DNA of 64,000 bases from Fangia hongkongensis FSC776 = DSM 21703 (GTDB lineage Bacteria; Pseudomonadota; Gammaproteobacteria; Francisellales; Francisellaceae): contig NZ_KB902244.1 of the NCBI RefSeq assembly GCF_000379445.1, positions 1 to 64,000 of the forward strand. Reading direction: 5' to 3'. This document shows positions 55,393 through 64,000 of the stretch, piece by piece. The notes beneath the pieces are model-generated. The model ran no database searches and was not told the DNA's origin. It worked only from the letters and a program-made list of their open reading frames with translations. How positions within the stretch are numbered: position 1 is the first letter of the stretch; each line of letters starts with the position of its first letter. The translations under genes were made by a program, and so were the position numbers.

Positions 55393-56144
55393 GTATTAAT
55401 TATATAAGAGAGTTTATTTCACTATTTTCTAGGAGCTTTAGTTTAACCTATGGAGGAAGTAAGTTATCTGAAGCTATTATTAGAACAATACTATTTATAA
55501 TAATTGTTGCATATATAAGCTTCTACGCAGGGGAGTTGGCAATAGGTTCAGTGCTGTTCTCAGCATTTGCACCGGTAACGGATGTGCTGCATATTTCATT
55601 TTTCTCTATATACCATGTGAATACCATATTCATAGGAGTGATATCATCAACATTGATACACACTGTTGTGTTGACAGTAATAATTCTTTTAAGTCTTAGG
55701 CTTAAAACAACTAAGGATAATGTGCTATATATTGCTTTATTAGCTATTAGAACTGCTTTTATGGCATATATTATGGTTGTTCTGTTAAGCATAACTGTCT
55801 TATCAGCAGGGTTGCAAAGTATAGGTACAAATGATGGAATGCAAGCAAATATTATTATATTTTATGGAGTATCATTTGTGATTGCTGTTTTGCTTGTCAT
55901 AAATTTGTCTCTAAAGTTACCAGCATCTATCGATAAAGGTGGAATTGTTTGGAACTTTTTTTCTTTCGTGGTAGTGTTTAGCTCTATCCTATTTGCTTGC
56001 GTTGCAATAAATCATATTAAACCTGATCAGCAGGTGATGAGTTCAGGGGTAGATATGAATGCCTATAAGAGAGCGGCTTTACATATCACAGAATATAGGA
56101 TGAGAAATATAGTTTTAGAGTATAACCGGTCAAATTCTTCATAG
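55389..56144 (+). CDS. Hypothetical polytopic membrane protein with unusual codon use
   Basis: The 251-aa protein from GTG 55389 (AAGGAG at 55376-55381; the GTGA overlaps the yraN stop) has about five hydrophobic segments up to residue 215 and a short polar C-terminal tail. The N-terminal layout (about 1-90) resembles Yip1-type five-helix proteins, but I do not recognise a family. Eight of nine Arg codons are AGA or AGG and ATA is the commonest Ile codon, unlike the neighbours. Confidence 0.6.
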   Translation: MSINYIREFISLFSRSFSLTYGGSKLSEAIIRTILFIIIVAYISFYAGELAIGSVLFSAFAPVTDVLHISFFSIYHVNTIFIGVISSTLIHTVVLTVIILLSLRLKTTKDNVLYIALLAIRTAFMAYIMVVLLSITVLSAGLQSIGTNDGMQANIIIFYGVSFVIAVLLVINLSLKLPASIDKGGIVWNFFSFVVVFSSILFACVAINHIKPDQQVMSSGVDMNAYKRAALHITEYRMRNIVLEYNRSNSS

Positions 56145-56279
56145 CAGCCCCTCTTAAACATGGGCTTGAATGGGCTTTAAGTCTTAGTAAGCCTATTCTC
56201 ACCATAAGCTATGACTATGAATCTTTATCAAATGGCTCTATACTAGCGCCATCAATTGTATGAGAGTGTGGAAATTTAG

Positions 56280-56924
56280 GTGGCAGCTAGCAGTATTGGG
56301 ATGATAACCATTAATATTTCGTTTTTAATTTATTGTTTATATTTTCTTCCTCAGTTGTTACATAATCAACTCAAGCATAAAACAGCGGATATCAGCATGA
56401 GCACACAAGCTTTAATGGTGTTGGCAAATGTGCTTGATTTGATTTATGGCTTTGGCTATGGGCTTCAGTGGCAGTATAGAGCAGTAACGATTTTAACGTT
56501 GGCATGTTTAATTATACAACAATGGCAAATCTATCGTGACAGTAAAAAAATAAGCTATCATTTTCATCTTTTTATCGTTGTGATGATTCTATTGGGTGTG
56601 ATTATTTCAACTCAAAATGCATTTAGACTCTCTGAATCAATATTGGAGAATATTGGCTTTATCAGCATGATTTGCTATTCAGTTTATTGGCTACCGCAAA
56701 TTATTAAGAACTTTCAAAGTAAAAGTGCAGAGGGTTTTAGTCTTTGGTTTATTTTATTAAATCTAACGGCTCTTGTGTGTGATGAAATTTCAGCGTTAAC
56801 TTTGGGTTGGCCACTTCCAAGCATCATCAGTCCGATTTTAATTATCCTATTTTTATGTGTTCTAATCGGGCAGTATATTTATTATCAACGCGTGAGAATG
56901 ATTATTGATTCATCATCAAACTGA
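56280..56924 (+). CDS. PQ-loop repeat membrane protein
   Basis: The 214-aa protein has about seven hydrophobic helices and two PQ-loop motifs: YFLPQLLHNQLKHKTADIS near residue 22 and YWLPQIIKNFQSKSAEGFS near residue 138. This is the layout of the cystinosin/SWEET-like superfamily. The substrate is unknown. Start codon GTG 56280 is uncertain; ATG 56301 would also keep the first PQ motif. The upstream 135-base gap shows no clear promoter. Confidence 0.8.
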   Translation: MAASSIGMITINISFLIYCLYFLPQLLHNQLKHKTADISMSTQALMVLANVLDLIYGFGYGLQWQYRAVTILTLACLIIQQWQIYRDSKKISYHFHLFIVVMILLGVIISTQNAFRLSESILENIGFISMICYSVYWLPQIIKNFQSKSAEGFSLWFILLNLTALVCDEISALTLGWPLPSIISPILIILFLCVLIGQYIYYQRVRMIIDSSSN

Positions 56925-57013
56925 TAGATATGATCGTTTTTTATGTACAAGTTATTCTGATTGCGTATTATCCTCTAACATGAAGTAGGATTTTCAAAAG
57001 CATTGTGGGCAAA

Positions 57014-58183
57014 ATGACAGAAATAGATCGTTATGAGGAATCAAAGCGTGTCACCATCGTTGGCATGTTTGTAAATACATTTTTAGCGCTGATTAAAATA
57101 ATTATTGGCCTGATTGGTCAATCATCAGCGCTTTTTGCCGATGGCATTCATTCATTATCTGACCTTGTAAGTGATGTGATGGTACTTTTTGCAGCGAAAC
57201 ATGCAAATAAAGGTGCTGATTTTGATCACCCTTATGGGCATGAGCGCATTGAAACGCTCGCCACTGTGATCTTATCTGTGATCTTAATGGTTGTGGCTGT
57301 GCTTATTGCATATCACGCCATTGAAAACTGGTATTTTGGTGAGCTTCTTATCCCAGATACGCTCACTATCTATGCGGCAATCATCTCTATTTTAGCGAAT
57401 GAGGGACTCTTTCGTTATACCATGAGAAGCGCAAATAAAATAAATTCAGATCTTCTTCGTGCCAATGCTTGGCATAGCCGCTCGGATATGTACTCATCAG
57501 TTGTTGTGCTAATTGGACTGATTGGTACGATGCTGGGTGTGGTTTGGATGGATGCGGTTGCAGCGATTATTGTGGCGTATATGATTGCAAAAATGGGCGT
57601 GAAATGGGCTTGGAAATCATTATCTGAATTAATTGATACAGGCGTTGATAGAGAAACATTAAAGCAAATAGAAAGAATTATTTCGAATGTGAACGGCGTG
57701 AAAAAATATCACTGTTTGCGCACACGAAAAATGGCGGGTCAAATTGTCCTTGATGTCCATATCTTGGTTGATGAGCATGTCAGTGCATCAGAAGGGCATT
57801 ATATTGCTGAGCATGTTCGAGGCATGTTAGCTGAGCGTGTTGATGACCTTAAAGATGTCACGGTTCATGTTGATGTCAGTGAGCATCCAGAGCAATTTGT
57901 AAGCCCTAAAAAAATGCCTCCCGCACGAGATGTTATTATTAAAGCGCTGAACGATCATTTATCTAAATATGGTGATAGTGCTGAGCCACATACCCCTTGT
58001 ATTATTTTTGATAGAGAGCTGATTATTTATTATGGTGCCAGCAAGATTGAGCTATACTTCATGCTAGAGAATGAAGAAAAAGCAATTAAAGTACAAAAAG
58101 CATTTGCTCATGGCTTTATGTTAACGGGGGTGAAGCAAACAGATGCTTTTGTGTTTTTGAATGCAGATAATTTAGTTAAGTAG
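57014..58183 (+). CDS. Cation diffusion facilitator family transporter
   Basis: The 389-aa protein exports divalent cations by proton antiport. It has the metal site motif ALFADGIHSLSDLVSD in helix 2, the FDHPYGHERIET loop, and a second HxxxD site in NAWHSRSDMYSS in helix 5. A cytoplasmic dimerisation domain covers about 210-300. About 85 extra residues follow compared with FieF. ATG 57014 is preferred to GTG 57005. The metal cannot be assigned from sequence. Confidence 0.9.
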   Translation: MTEIDRYEESKRVTIVGMFVNTFLALIKIIIGLIGQSSALFADGIHSLSDLVSDVMVLFAAKHANKGADFDHPYGHERIETLATVILSVILMVVAVLIAYHAIENWYFGELLIPDTLTIYAAIISILANEGLFRYTMRSANKINSDLLRANAWHSRSDMYSSVVVLIGLIGTMLGVVWMDAVAAIIVAYMIAKMGVKWAWKSLSELIDTGVDRETLKQIERIISNVNGVKKYHCLRTRKMAGQIVLDVHILVDEHVSASEGHYIAEHVRGMLAERVDDLKDVTVHVDVSEHPEQFVSPKKMPPARDVIIKALNDHLSKYGDSAEPHTPCIIFDRELIIYYGASKIELYFMLENEEKAIKVQKAFAHGFMLTGVKQTDAFVFLNADNLVK

Positions 58184-58192
58184 GATCACTCA

Positions 58193-59359
58193 ATGCATGG
58201 GTTGTTATTTGTTTTCTTTTTAGTATTTTTTGGGGCTTCTGTTTTTGCAACCTTAGCACTTTATACGCGTCAAGCGATTATTGTGGCTTATATTGCGCTG
58301 GGTTTGATTGTGGGTCCGCACTGCCTTGGCCTTATCAGCAATGTTGAAACGGTGCATGAAATCTCTGATATTGGGATCATGTTTTTGCTCTTTTTGTTAG
58401 GGTTGAACTTAGAAATAAAAAGCATGATACAAATGCTGAGAAAAGCATTATTTGTGTCGATAACCAGTAGTGTGATATTTATTATTGCAACAGTATTTAT
58501 TTGTCATCTATTTGGCATCGGCGCACAGGGCTTTATTATTGGTGCTGCGCTTATCTTCTCAAGCACGATTATCTGTTTGAAAATGCTGCCAACAACCGCA
58601 CTTCATCATAAAAGGATTGGTGAGCTGGTTATCGCTATTTTGTTGATTCAAGATTTGGTGGCGATTTTAATGTTAACATTAATTAGCCTTTGGTCATCAC
58701 AAGCTGATAATATTCATTTTTTCTCCCTGATTAAATTGGTTATTGCACTGCCTGTTTTGGCAGGACTTGGGTATCTTGCTCAAAGGTATTTTCTCTTTAA
58801 ACTCTTTAGGCGTTTTAATCGCTTTAAAGAGTATATTTTTCTGCTTTCCATTGGCTGGTGTCTTGGTATGGCACAACTTGCGGTATTATTTGGGCTGTCA
58901 ACTGAGATTGGTGCATTTATTGCTGGCGTGACAATCGCAAGCTCGCCTATTGCAAAATATATCTATGAAAACTTAAAGCCACTTCGAGATTTTTTCTTAA
59001 TATTATTTTTCTTCTCCGTGGGAGCAGGGTTTAATTTGGCAGGGTTGCCTGAAGTATGGGGCGTTGTTATTGTGCTTACTTTAGTAACCTTATTGTTAAA
59101 ACCACTTTTACATTTTGTTACATTGTGGATGGTAAAAGAGCCACGAAATGAAGCATTTGAAATCGGTGTTCGTTTGGGGCAAGGCAGTGAGTTTTCTCTG
59201 TTACTGATCACCTTAGCTGCAAGTGCAGGCATAGCGACAACACAAAGTGAAATCATTGTCGAAGCAGTGAGCATTTTAACCTTTATTGTCTCCTCTTATA
59301 TCGTGATGTTTAGCTATCCGAGCCCAATTGCAGTTTCAGATAGATTACGAAGAGATTAG
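58193..59359 (+). CDS. CPA2-type monovalent cation:proton antiporter, KefB-like, without RCK domain
   Basis: The 388-aa protein has about twelve hydrophobic helices. The CPA2 features include YIALGLIVGPHCLGLI in helix 2, LIFSSTIICLKML in helix 4 and LIQDLVAILM in helix 5, which carries the ion-binding Asp. The cytoplasmic nucleotide-binding domain of KefB/KefC is missing, so regulation by a soluble domain is unlikely. It starts 9 bases after the CDF gene, suggesting one ion-homeostasis transcript. Confidence 0.85.
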   Translation: MHGLLFVFFLVFFGASVFATLALYTRQAIIVAYIALGLIVGPHCLGLISNVETVHEISDIGIMFLLFLLGLNLEIKSMIQMLRKALFVSITSSVIFIIATVFICHLFGIGAQGFIIGAALIFSSTIICLKMLPTTALHHKRIGELVIAILLIQDLVAILMLTLISLWSSQADNIHFFSLIKLVIALPVLAGLGYLAQRYFLFKLFRRFNRFKEYIFLLSIGWCLGMAQLAVLFGLSTEIGAFIAGVTIASSPIAKYIYENLKPLRDFFLILFFFSVGAGFNLAGLPEVWGVVIVLTLVTLLLKPLLHFVTLWMVKEPRNEAFEIGVRLGQGSEFSLLLITLAASAGIATTQSEIIVEAVSILTFIVSSYIVMFSYPSPIAVSDRLRRD

Positions 59360-59421
59360 GTCGTATTTAAATGAAAAACATGCTAGGCTTATCGGTGTGA
59401 GAAATACTAAAGTTTTAGCGA

Positions 59422-60465
59422 ATGATTGAAACAGATCGAATTATTTCAGGCGATAAACATCCAGAAGATAATCAAATTGATCGGGCGATTCGTCCTAAGA
59501 GCCTTAAAGATTACGAAGGCCAGCCAACTGTGCGTGAGCAGATGGAAATTTTTATTCAAGCGGCAAAAAAAAGACAAGAAGCACTTGATCATGTGCTTAT
59601 TTTTGGCCCCCCTGGATTGGGTAAAACAACGCTGTCATATATTATTGCCAATGAGATGGAAGTTTCATTGAAGCAAACCTCGGGGCCTGTATTGGAAAAG
59701 GCAGGCGATTTAGCAGCATTATTAACCAATTTAGAAGAAAATGATGTTCTTTTTATCGATGAAATTCACCGTTTAAGTCCTGTTGTTGAGGAGGTGCTCT
59801 ATCCTGCAATGGAGGATTATCAGCTTGATATTATGATTGGTGAGGGACCTGCTGCAAGATCGATTAAAATAGATCTGCCGCCATTTACACTAGTTGGTGC
59901 CACAACACGCGCAGGCTTATTAACTTCACCTTTGAGAGATCGATTTGGTATTGTGCAAAGGCTCGAGTTTTACTCGTTGGAAGATTTATCGAAGATTCTT
60001 ATGCGCTCGGCCAAATTGATGAATGTTAAACTTGAGGAAAGTGGTGCAAAAGAAATTGCAAAAAGAGCAAGGGGAACACCAAGGATTGCTAATCGCCTGT
60101 TAAGACGTGTAAGAGATTATGCAGAGGTTAAAGCAAAAGGGGATATTGATCATAAAATAGCGGATAAAGCATTGTCATTGATTAATGTTGATCCTGTTGG
60201 GTTTGATCATATGGATCGGCGTTATTTATTGACTTTAATTGACAAGTTTTCAGGCGGTCCTGTTGGTCTTGATACGATCGCTGCGGCAATTAGTGAAGAG
60301 AAAGGAACAATTGAAGATGTGATTGAGCCATATTTGATTCAACAAGGTTATATCATGAGAACTTCTCGCGGTAGAATTGCCACAGTACACGCTTATCGAC
60401 ACTTTGATATCACTATGCCTGAGAAGCTTGATATTGAAGCTAATCAAACAAAGTTTAAATATTAA
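59422..60465 (+). CDS. ruvB: Holliday junction branch migration helicase RuvB
   Basis: RuvB is the AAA+ motor that drives branch migration with RuvA. The 347-aa protein has the N-terminal [11 protein letters not shown] segment, Walker [13 protein letters not shown] near residue 62, Walker [12 protein letters not shown] near residue 112, the sensor-1 region GATTRAGLL, and the C-terminal winged helix ending in [11 protein letters not shown]. ruvA and ruvC are not in the window. The stop overlaps the following DMT transporter start (TAATG). Confidence 0.95.
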   Translation: MIETDRIISGDKHPEDNQIDRAIRPKSLKDYEGQPTVREQMEIFIQAAKKRQEALDHVLIFGPPGLGKTTLSYIIANEMEVSLKQTSGPVLEKAGDLAALLTNLEENDVLFIDEIHRLSPVVEEVLYPAMEDYQLDIMIGEGPAARSIKIDLPPFTLVGATTRAGLLTSPLRDRFGIVQRLEFYSLEDLSKILMRSAKLMNVKLEESGAKEIAKRARGTPRIANRLLRRVRDYAEVKAKGDIDHKIADKALSLINVDPVGFDHMDRRYLLTLIDKFSGGPVGLDTIAAAISEEKGTIEDVIEPYLIQQGYIMRTSRGRIATVHAYRHFDITMPEKLDIEANQTKFKY

Positions 60466-61445
60466 TGATGATGGAAAAAGTGTATAAAAAAATGCCAGTG
60501 AAGCTTGGGATTATTATTGGCGTTTTATCTGGTATGTTGTGGGGGCTGAATGATGTTTTCACAAATATCTATAGCCAGAAGGTGCTGATAAGTTCTCAGA
60601 GTCTCTTTGTCATCGTGTTTGCTTTGAGTTTGTCTTTTATGCAAGATAGCTTTTCTTGTGCAGGTATTTTATCCTATCATCGAGCAAAAAACACATTTGC
60701 AAAAAACTGGCAAGCGCCTAAGAAGATTTATATTCTACTTGCTATTGCCGCTATTTGTGCGGGACCTTTGGGAATGGTTGCAGGTGTGGTGGGGATTGCC
60801 TACGCTGGCCCTGTCTATGCGGGAGTCGTTACTTCTTGTTACCCTGTTGTGGCACTTATTTTGGCAACCTTGTTTTTACGTGAAAGACCAACAAAGCTAA
60901 AACTAATCGGTGTGGTTTTATCTGTGACTGCCGTCATTTTTATCTCGATTGCAGGTGAGAAATCAGGTATTGAAAATATTACCATTGGGCTAATATTCGC
61001 AGGATGTGCGATGCTTGGTTGGGGCATGGAGTCAGTTTTATTCTCCTATGTCTCTCACAGATCTTCATGTGATACTTCATGGCTTTTAGCCGTACGTCAG
61101 TTTTGCTCTGCTGTTTCTTATTTGCTGATCTTAATTGTTATTGCAATTTTCTATTTACCTATTCTACTGACCGTTTGGGACAGTATATTCCATCCTCTTT
61201 TGATTGTGGCTTGTGTGTTATCTGCTGCAACCTCCTATCTTGCTTATTACCATGCAATTAAACAAATTGGCGCAAGCCTTGGAACAACCTTTAATGCAAG
61301 CTTTATTTTTTGGGCTGGAATATTTAGTGTTCTTTTCCAAATTTCCCAATTACACTTGTCGTTTATTTTATGGGGCTGTGTGTTAATTATTGGGATTTAC
61401 TGTGCAACTTCAGGAACAGTACGCCCCAAAAAAGTGCTTATCTAA
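60465..61445 (+). CDS. EamA/DMT superfamily transporter
   Basis: The 326-aa protein has about ten hydrophobic helices in two repeated halves. The first half has GVLSGMLWGLNDVFTN and the conserved CYPVVALILATLFLRERP segment; the second has TYHAIKQIG-like and ASFIFWAGIFSVLF segments. These are EamA domain signatures. It is translationally coupled to ruvB. The exported metabolite is unknown. Confidence 0.8.
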   Translation: MMMEKVYKKMPVKLGIIIGVLSGMLWGLNDVFTNIYSQKVLISSQSLFVIVFALSLSFMQDSFSCAGILSYHRAKNTFAKNWQAPKKIYILLAIAAICAGPLGMVAGVVGIAYAGPVYAGVVTSCYPVVALILATLFLRERPTKLKLIGVVLSVTAVIFISIAGEKSGIENITIGLIFAGCAMLGWGMESVLFSYVSHRSSCDTSWLLAVRQFCSAVSYLLILIVIAIFYLPILLTVWDSIFHPLLIVACVLSAATSYLAYYHAIKQIGASLGTTFNASFIFWAGIFSVLFQISQLHLSFILWGCVLIIGIYCATSGTVRPKKVLI

Positions 61446-61510
61446 GATAGTATATTTTTACTATGCCAACTACAATAGTTATTAAATATACATAAGTTTT
61501 AACTGGGTCT

Positions 61511-62503
61511 ATGCCTGCACTTTGGAATCTAATCAAAAAAAGTAAAGTTGTCATAACGATTATTATTATCCTGATTATAGGATATCTTATCTATTTCTAT
61601 GTCTATTTTGCCAAAATCACAGATAATGCATATGTTGTTGCTAACACAAGATCAGTGGCAGCAGAGGTTCCGGGGATTATTGATCAGGTAAATGTGAGAA
61701 ATGGCGAGTTTGTGAAAAAAGGAGCGCTTTTATTTTCACTGAGATCAAATCTTTATCAATATCGTTATGAAGAGGCGCAGGCAGCATTAAATGCAGCAAA
61801 AGCGCAGTTAAGTGAAACAAAGCAAAAGATCGCTATTTTAATTAATGATGTTAATACCAGTGAGAAATCATTAGCGTTAGCAAAAGAGCGCTATGAGGGC
61901 GACAAGACACTTTATGAGCAAAATCTCTCAGCCAAGCTTGTCTATCATGAAAGTAGAAATCAGTATTATAAAGCACAAAATGCATTGGATAATGCAAAAG
62001 AGCAGCTCACCGCCGCAAATATTGCCAAAGCACGAAGTGAATTTCAGTTGGATGAGGCCAGCGCCGCGGTGAAAGTAGCAAAACACAATTTACATGCAAC
62101 CAAAGTGTATGCCGCAAGTAATGGTGTGGTGAATAATTTGTTTTTATCCCCGGGCTCTCCTGTCAAGGCATATGAGCCACTATTTGCGTTTGTTGATACA
62201 AGTACTTGGTGGGTGCAGGCAAATTTTAAAGAGACAAATTTATCTGGCGTACATGTTGGTCAAAAGGCAACTATTCGCCTAAGGATGTATTTAGGTGAAA
62301 AGGTATATCATGGCGTTGTTGTCTCAACCAATTGGGCGGTTGGGCGAAATGAGACAAATCCAAATAATAATTTGCAAAGCGTGCCCTCAGAAAACCAGTG
62401 GTTATTATTACCACAAAGGTTTCCTGTATTAATTCGTATTAACAATATTGACCCTCATTATCCACTTCATATGGGTGCTAGTGCCTATGTTAGCTTGGAT
62501 TAA
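61511..62503 (+). CDS. HlyD/EmrA-type membrane fusion protein
   Basis: The 330-aa adaptor has one N-terminal membrane helix (about 12-33), then ITDNAYVVANTRSVAAEVPG and the lipoyl-like VRNGEFVKKGALLFSL. A coiled-coil hairpin (about 85-200) and a beta-barrel domain with WWVQANFKETNLSGVHVGQ follow. This start is typical of EmrA/AaeA-type adaptors, which pair with FUSC-type exporters such as AaeB. Two FUSC-like genes follow with overlaps, supporting that pairing. Confidence 0.9.
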   Translation: MPALWNLIKKSKVVITIIIILIIGYLIYFYVYFAKITDNAYVVANTRSVAAEVPGIIDQVNVRNGEFVKKGALLFSLRSNLYQYRYEEAQAALNAAKAQLSETKQKIAILINDVNTSEKSLALAKERYEGDKTLYEQNLSAKLVYHESRNQYYKAQNALDNAKEQLTAANIAKARSEFQLDEASAAVKVAKHNLHATKVYAASNGVVNNLFLSPGSPVKAYEPLFAFVDTSTWWVQANFKETNLSGVHVGQKATIRLRMYLGEKVYHGVVVSTNWAVGRNETNPNNNLQSVPSENQWLLLPQRFPVLIRINNIDPHYPLHMGASAYVSLD

Positions 62504-63500
62504 AGGGCATAGAAAAGAGCGAACACTCGCGCCAGATTATCATTACACCTTAGCGCAAGATCCGTATTTAGACATTGCATATAATGCAATTAGTTGTTTA
62601 ATTGGACTGATAACCCTTGTGGTTTTGGATATTTTTTTCCAGTGGCCAAATTTTCTTATTCTCATCATTGTTGCATTAATGCTGATTTTTATGAGTGATT
62701 TCCCTCAGAATCAAACACGCCCACAAAAGTGTATTACAGCTACAGTGATTAGCTTTTGGATTTGGATTAGCTTTAATGGTGTATTTTTTACAATGGGTTC
62801 TAGATGGATTTTGCTAAGTTGGATTTTTGCTTATACGCTACTCAGTTATCTTTTAAGTCTTCGTGATAATAATAGAAGGCTTCATCTATCACTTGGTGTT
62901 GTCTTCTCGCCAATTTTTATTCACATTATGTATGATCATACTTTAGGTATCCCAATTAATAGTTGGGTTCTTTATCAAGATTATAGTATTGGCTTGGTGA
63001 TTTGTTATTCTGTTGCCATTGCCTTGAGTTTGCTCTTACCAAGAAGAAATAAAGCCAAATGTATCATTGCTTGCATTGAGCTACTTTGTGCTATTCGTAG
63101 AGCACTTTTGCAAATAGAAAAGGCAAGCTATCGTCAGGAGATTTATGTGGTCTTTAGGCATATTTATTTCTTGCGTCAGCAGGAACTTGTGCTGGCAAAG
63201 AAAAAATTGAATGAGCAAGAATGTGCATTGATTTTTAAGTATTTAGATCTTTGCCATAATATTATTATGACGCTAACGTATCTTAAAAATAATGAGGGAA
63301 TCTCGCAGAAAGAAGCAGAAGTATACGCTGAGCTAATCGGATCGCTATTGAGTCATAATGTTGTTAACAAGGGTGATAGATCTCCTATTTTAGAAGAGTG
63401 CGAGTTAAATGAAGCGGCAAGAAAACACTTATATAGTTATTTTATGCAGTTGGCTGATCTGTACTCTCAGGTGATTCAACTTAGGAAGAAATATGTCTGA
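62487..63500 (+). CDS. FUSC-like half-transporter
   Basis: The 337-aa protein from ATG 62487 has six hydrophobic helices in two blocks (about 35-110 and 115-185) and then a soluble helical region of about 150 residues. This resembles one half of a fusaric-acid-resistance (FUSC/AaeB/YccS) protein. It overlaps the HlyD-like gene by 17 bases and the next FUSC gene by 8. The family call is from layout and context rather than a clear motif. Confidence 0.55.
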   Translation: MLAWIKGHRKERTLAPDYHYTLAQDPYLDIAYNAISCLIGLITLVVLDIFFQWPNFLILIIVALMLIFMSDFPQNQTRPQKCITATVISFWIWISFNGVFFTMGSRWILLSWIFAYTLLSYLLSLRDNNRRLHLSLGVVFSPIFIHIMYDHTLGIPINSWVLYQDYSIGLVICYSVAIALSLLLPRRNKAKCIIACIELLCAIRRALLQIEKASYRQEIYVVFRHIYFLRQQELVLAKKKLNEQECALIFKYLDLCHNIIMTLTYLKNNEGISQKEAEVYAELIGSLLSHNVVNKGDRSPILEECELNEAARKHLYSYFMQLADLYSQVIQLRKKYV

Positions 63501-64000
63501 GATAGATAAACTGACCTTATATCGCTCCGTGCGAATTAGTCTTGTACTTGTCTTTGCAATTTTTATTTGGCTTTTGTTCGACATTGAACGAGGGTATTGG
63601 ATTCCAATGAGCCTGATGATTATATATTTACCATTTGAACCAGGTGCAGTCAGTAATCGTATATCTCTTCGCTTTAAAGGCACAGTGATTGGACTTTTTC
63701 TTGGCTTATTACTTGTGAGCTTATTGCGTTTAGATGAGCTTTTTATGATGCTGATTCCCGTTATTGTATTATTGGCAATGTATTTCTCGTTGATTAACTA
63801 CTATTATGCGACAGTGTTTATCACGATGGGCGTAATGGTCATTTTTGCATTTTTGCCTACAGCAGGAATGTCAGCAGAATCTTTTATGCTGGCGCGAATC
63901 ATTGACACCTTGATTGCTTGTATTATTTGTTTTATAGCTGAGGTTCTCTTTAAGCCTAGGCGAATGATTGCTTTGACGATAGGTAGCTCTTTAGAGGGCA
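63493..64000 (+). CDS. FUSC family efflux protein, 5' part (cut by window end)
   Basis: The reading frame is open from ATG 63493 to the window end (169 codons so far), with AGGAAG just before the ATG. It encodes at least four hydrophobic helices. The FUSC signature ERGYWIPMSLMIIYLPFEPGAVSNRISLRFKGTVIGLFLGLLL is seen in parts near residues 33-75 (RGYWIPMS, then RFKGTVIG). This matches the N-terminal membrane domain of AaeB/YccS-type aromatic-acid exporters. It probably works with the HlyD-like adaptor at 61511. Confidence 0.8.
   Translation, partial: MSEIDKLTLYRSVRISLVLVFAIFIWLLFDIERGYWIPMSLMIIYLPFEPGAVSNRISLRFKGTVIGLFLGLLLVSLLRLDELFMMLIPVIVLLAMYFSLINYYYATVFITMGVMVIFAFLPTAGMSAESFMLARIIDTLIACIICFIAEVLFKPRRMIALTIGSSLEG

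Overview
The window is an AT-rich bacterial chromosome segment, densely coding, with the core gene set of a Gammaproteobacterium: a Lol lipoprotein transporter, gmhB, barA, pilMNOPQ, rnhA beside a yafS-like gene, ycgN, ispB and ruvB. The AT-richness, a single Lol permease and an orphan OmpR-type regulator suggest something near Francisella or the Fastidiosibacteraceae. That placement is inference from gene content only. No CRISPR array, insertion sequence, prophage or tRNA gene was seen.

Layout. Positions 1-255 hold the end of an rRNA operon (23S 3' end, 5S). Positions 565-10416 carry housekeeping genes (galM, mutT, dsbB, eno-ftsB-ispD, nudE) and transporters. A second, stand-alone 5S rRNA gene lies at 10632-10745. 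Positions 10850-25722 hold lipoprotein export (lol genes), a ferredoxin, the gmhB-plsC-galU-gmk envelope and nucleotide run, sufS, an atypical response regulator, aroA, rnhA, ansA, carbonic anhydrase and alr. A two-gene RND efflux pump follows (25861-30130).

The most distinctive block is 30290-39931: eleven closely packed, same-strand genes for a P-type (IncP Trb/VirB-like) type IV secretion system. It has a TrbC-type pilin, VirB3, VirB4, two consecutive VirB8-type proteins, a VirB9 with a lipoprotein signal, VirB10, an Asn-rich secreted protein, VirB6/TrbL, a TraF-type peptidase and VirB11. No relaxase, coupling protein, VirB1 or recognisable VirB5 is present in the window. It is followed directly by pilMNOPQ (40010-44614) of the type IV pilus machine.

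The rest (44678-64000) holds tsaB, the hybrid kinase barA, ycgN, ispB, several membrane transporters, peptidases (M50, PrlC), yraN, ruvB and, at the right edge, an HlyD-FUSC efflux cluster cut by the window end. The points most worth a second look are the 5S paralog whose changed stems stay paired, the T4SS composition, a 20-bp near-identical sequence at both ends of tsaB at a fixed distance from -10-like hexamers, the acidic tail on enolase and the degenerate receiver at 19432-20214.
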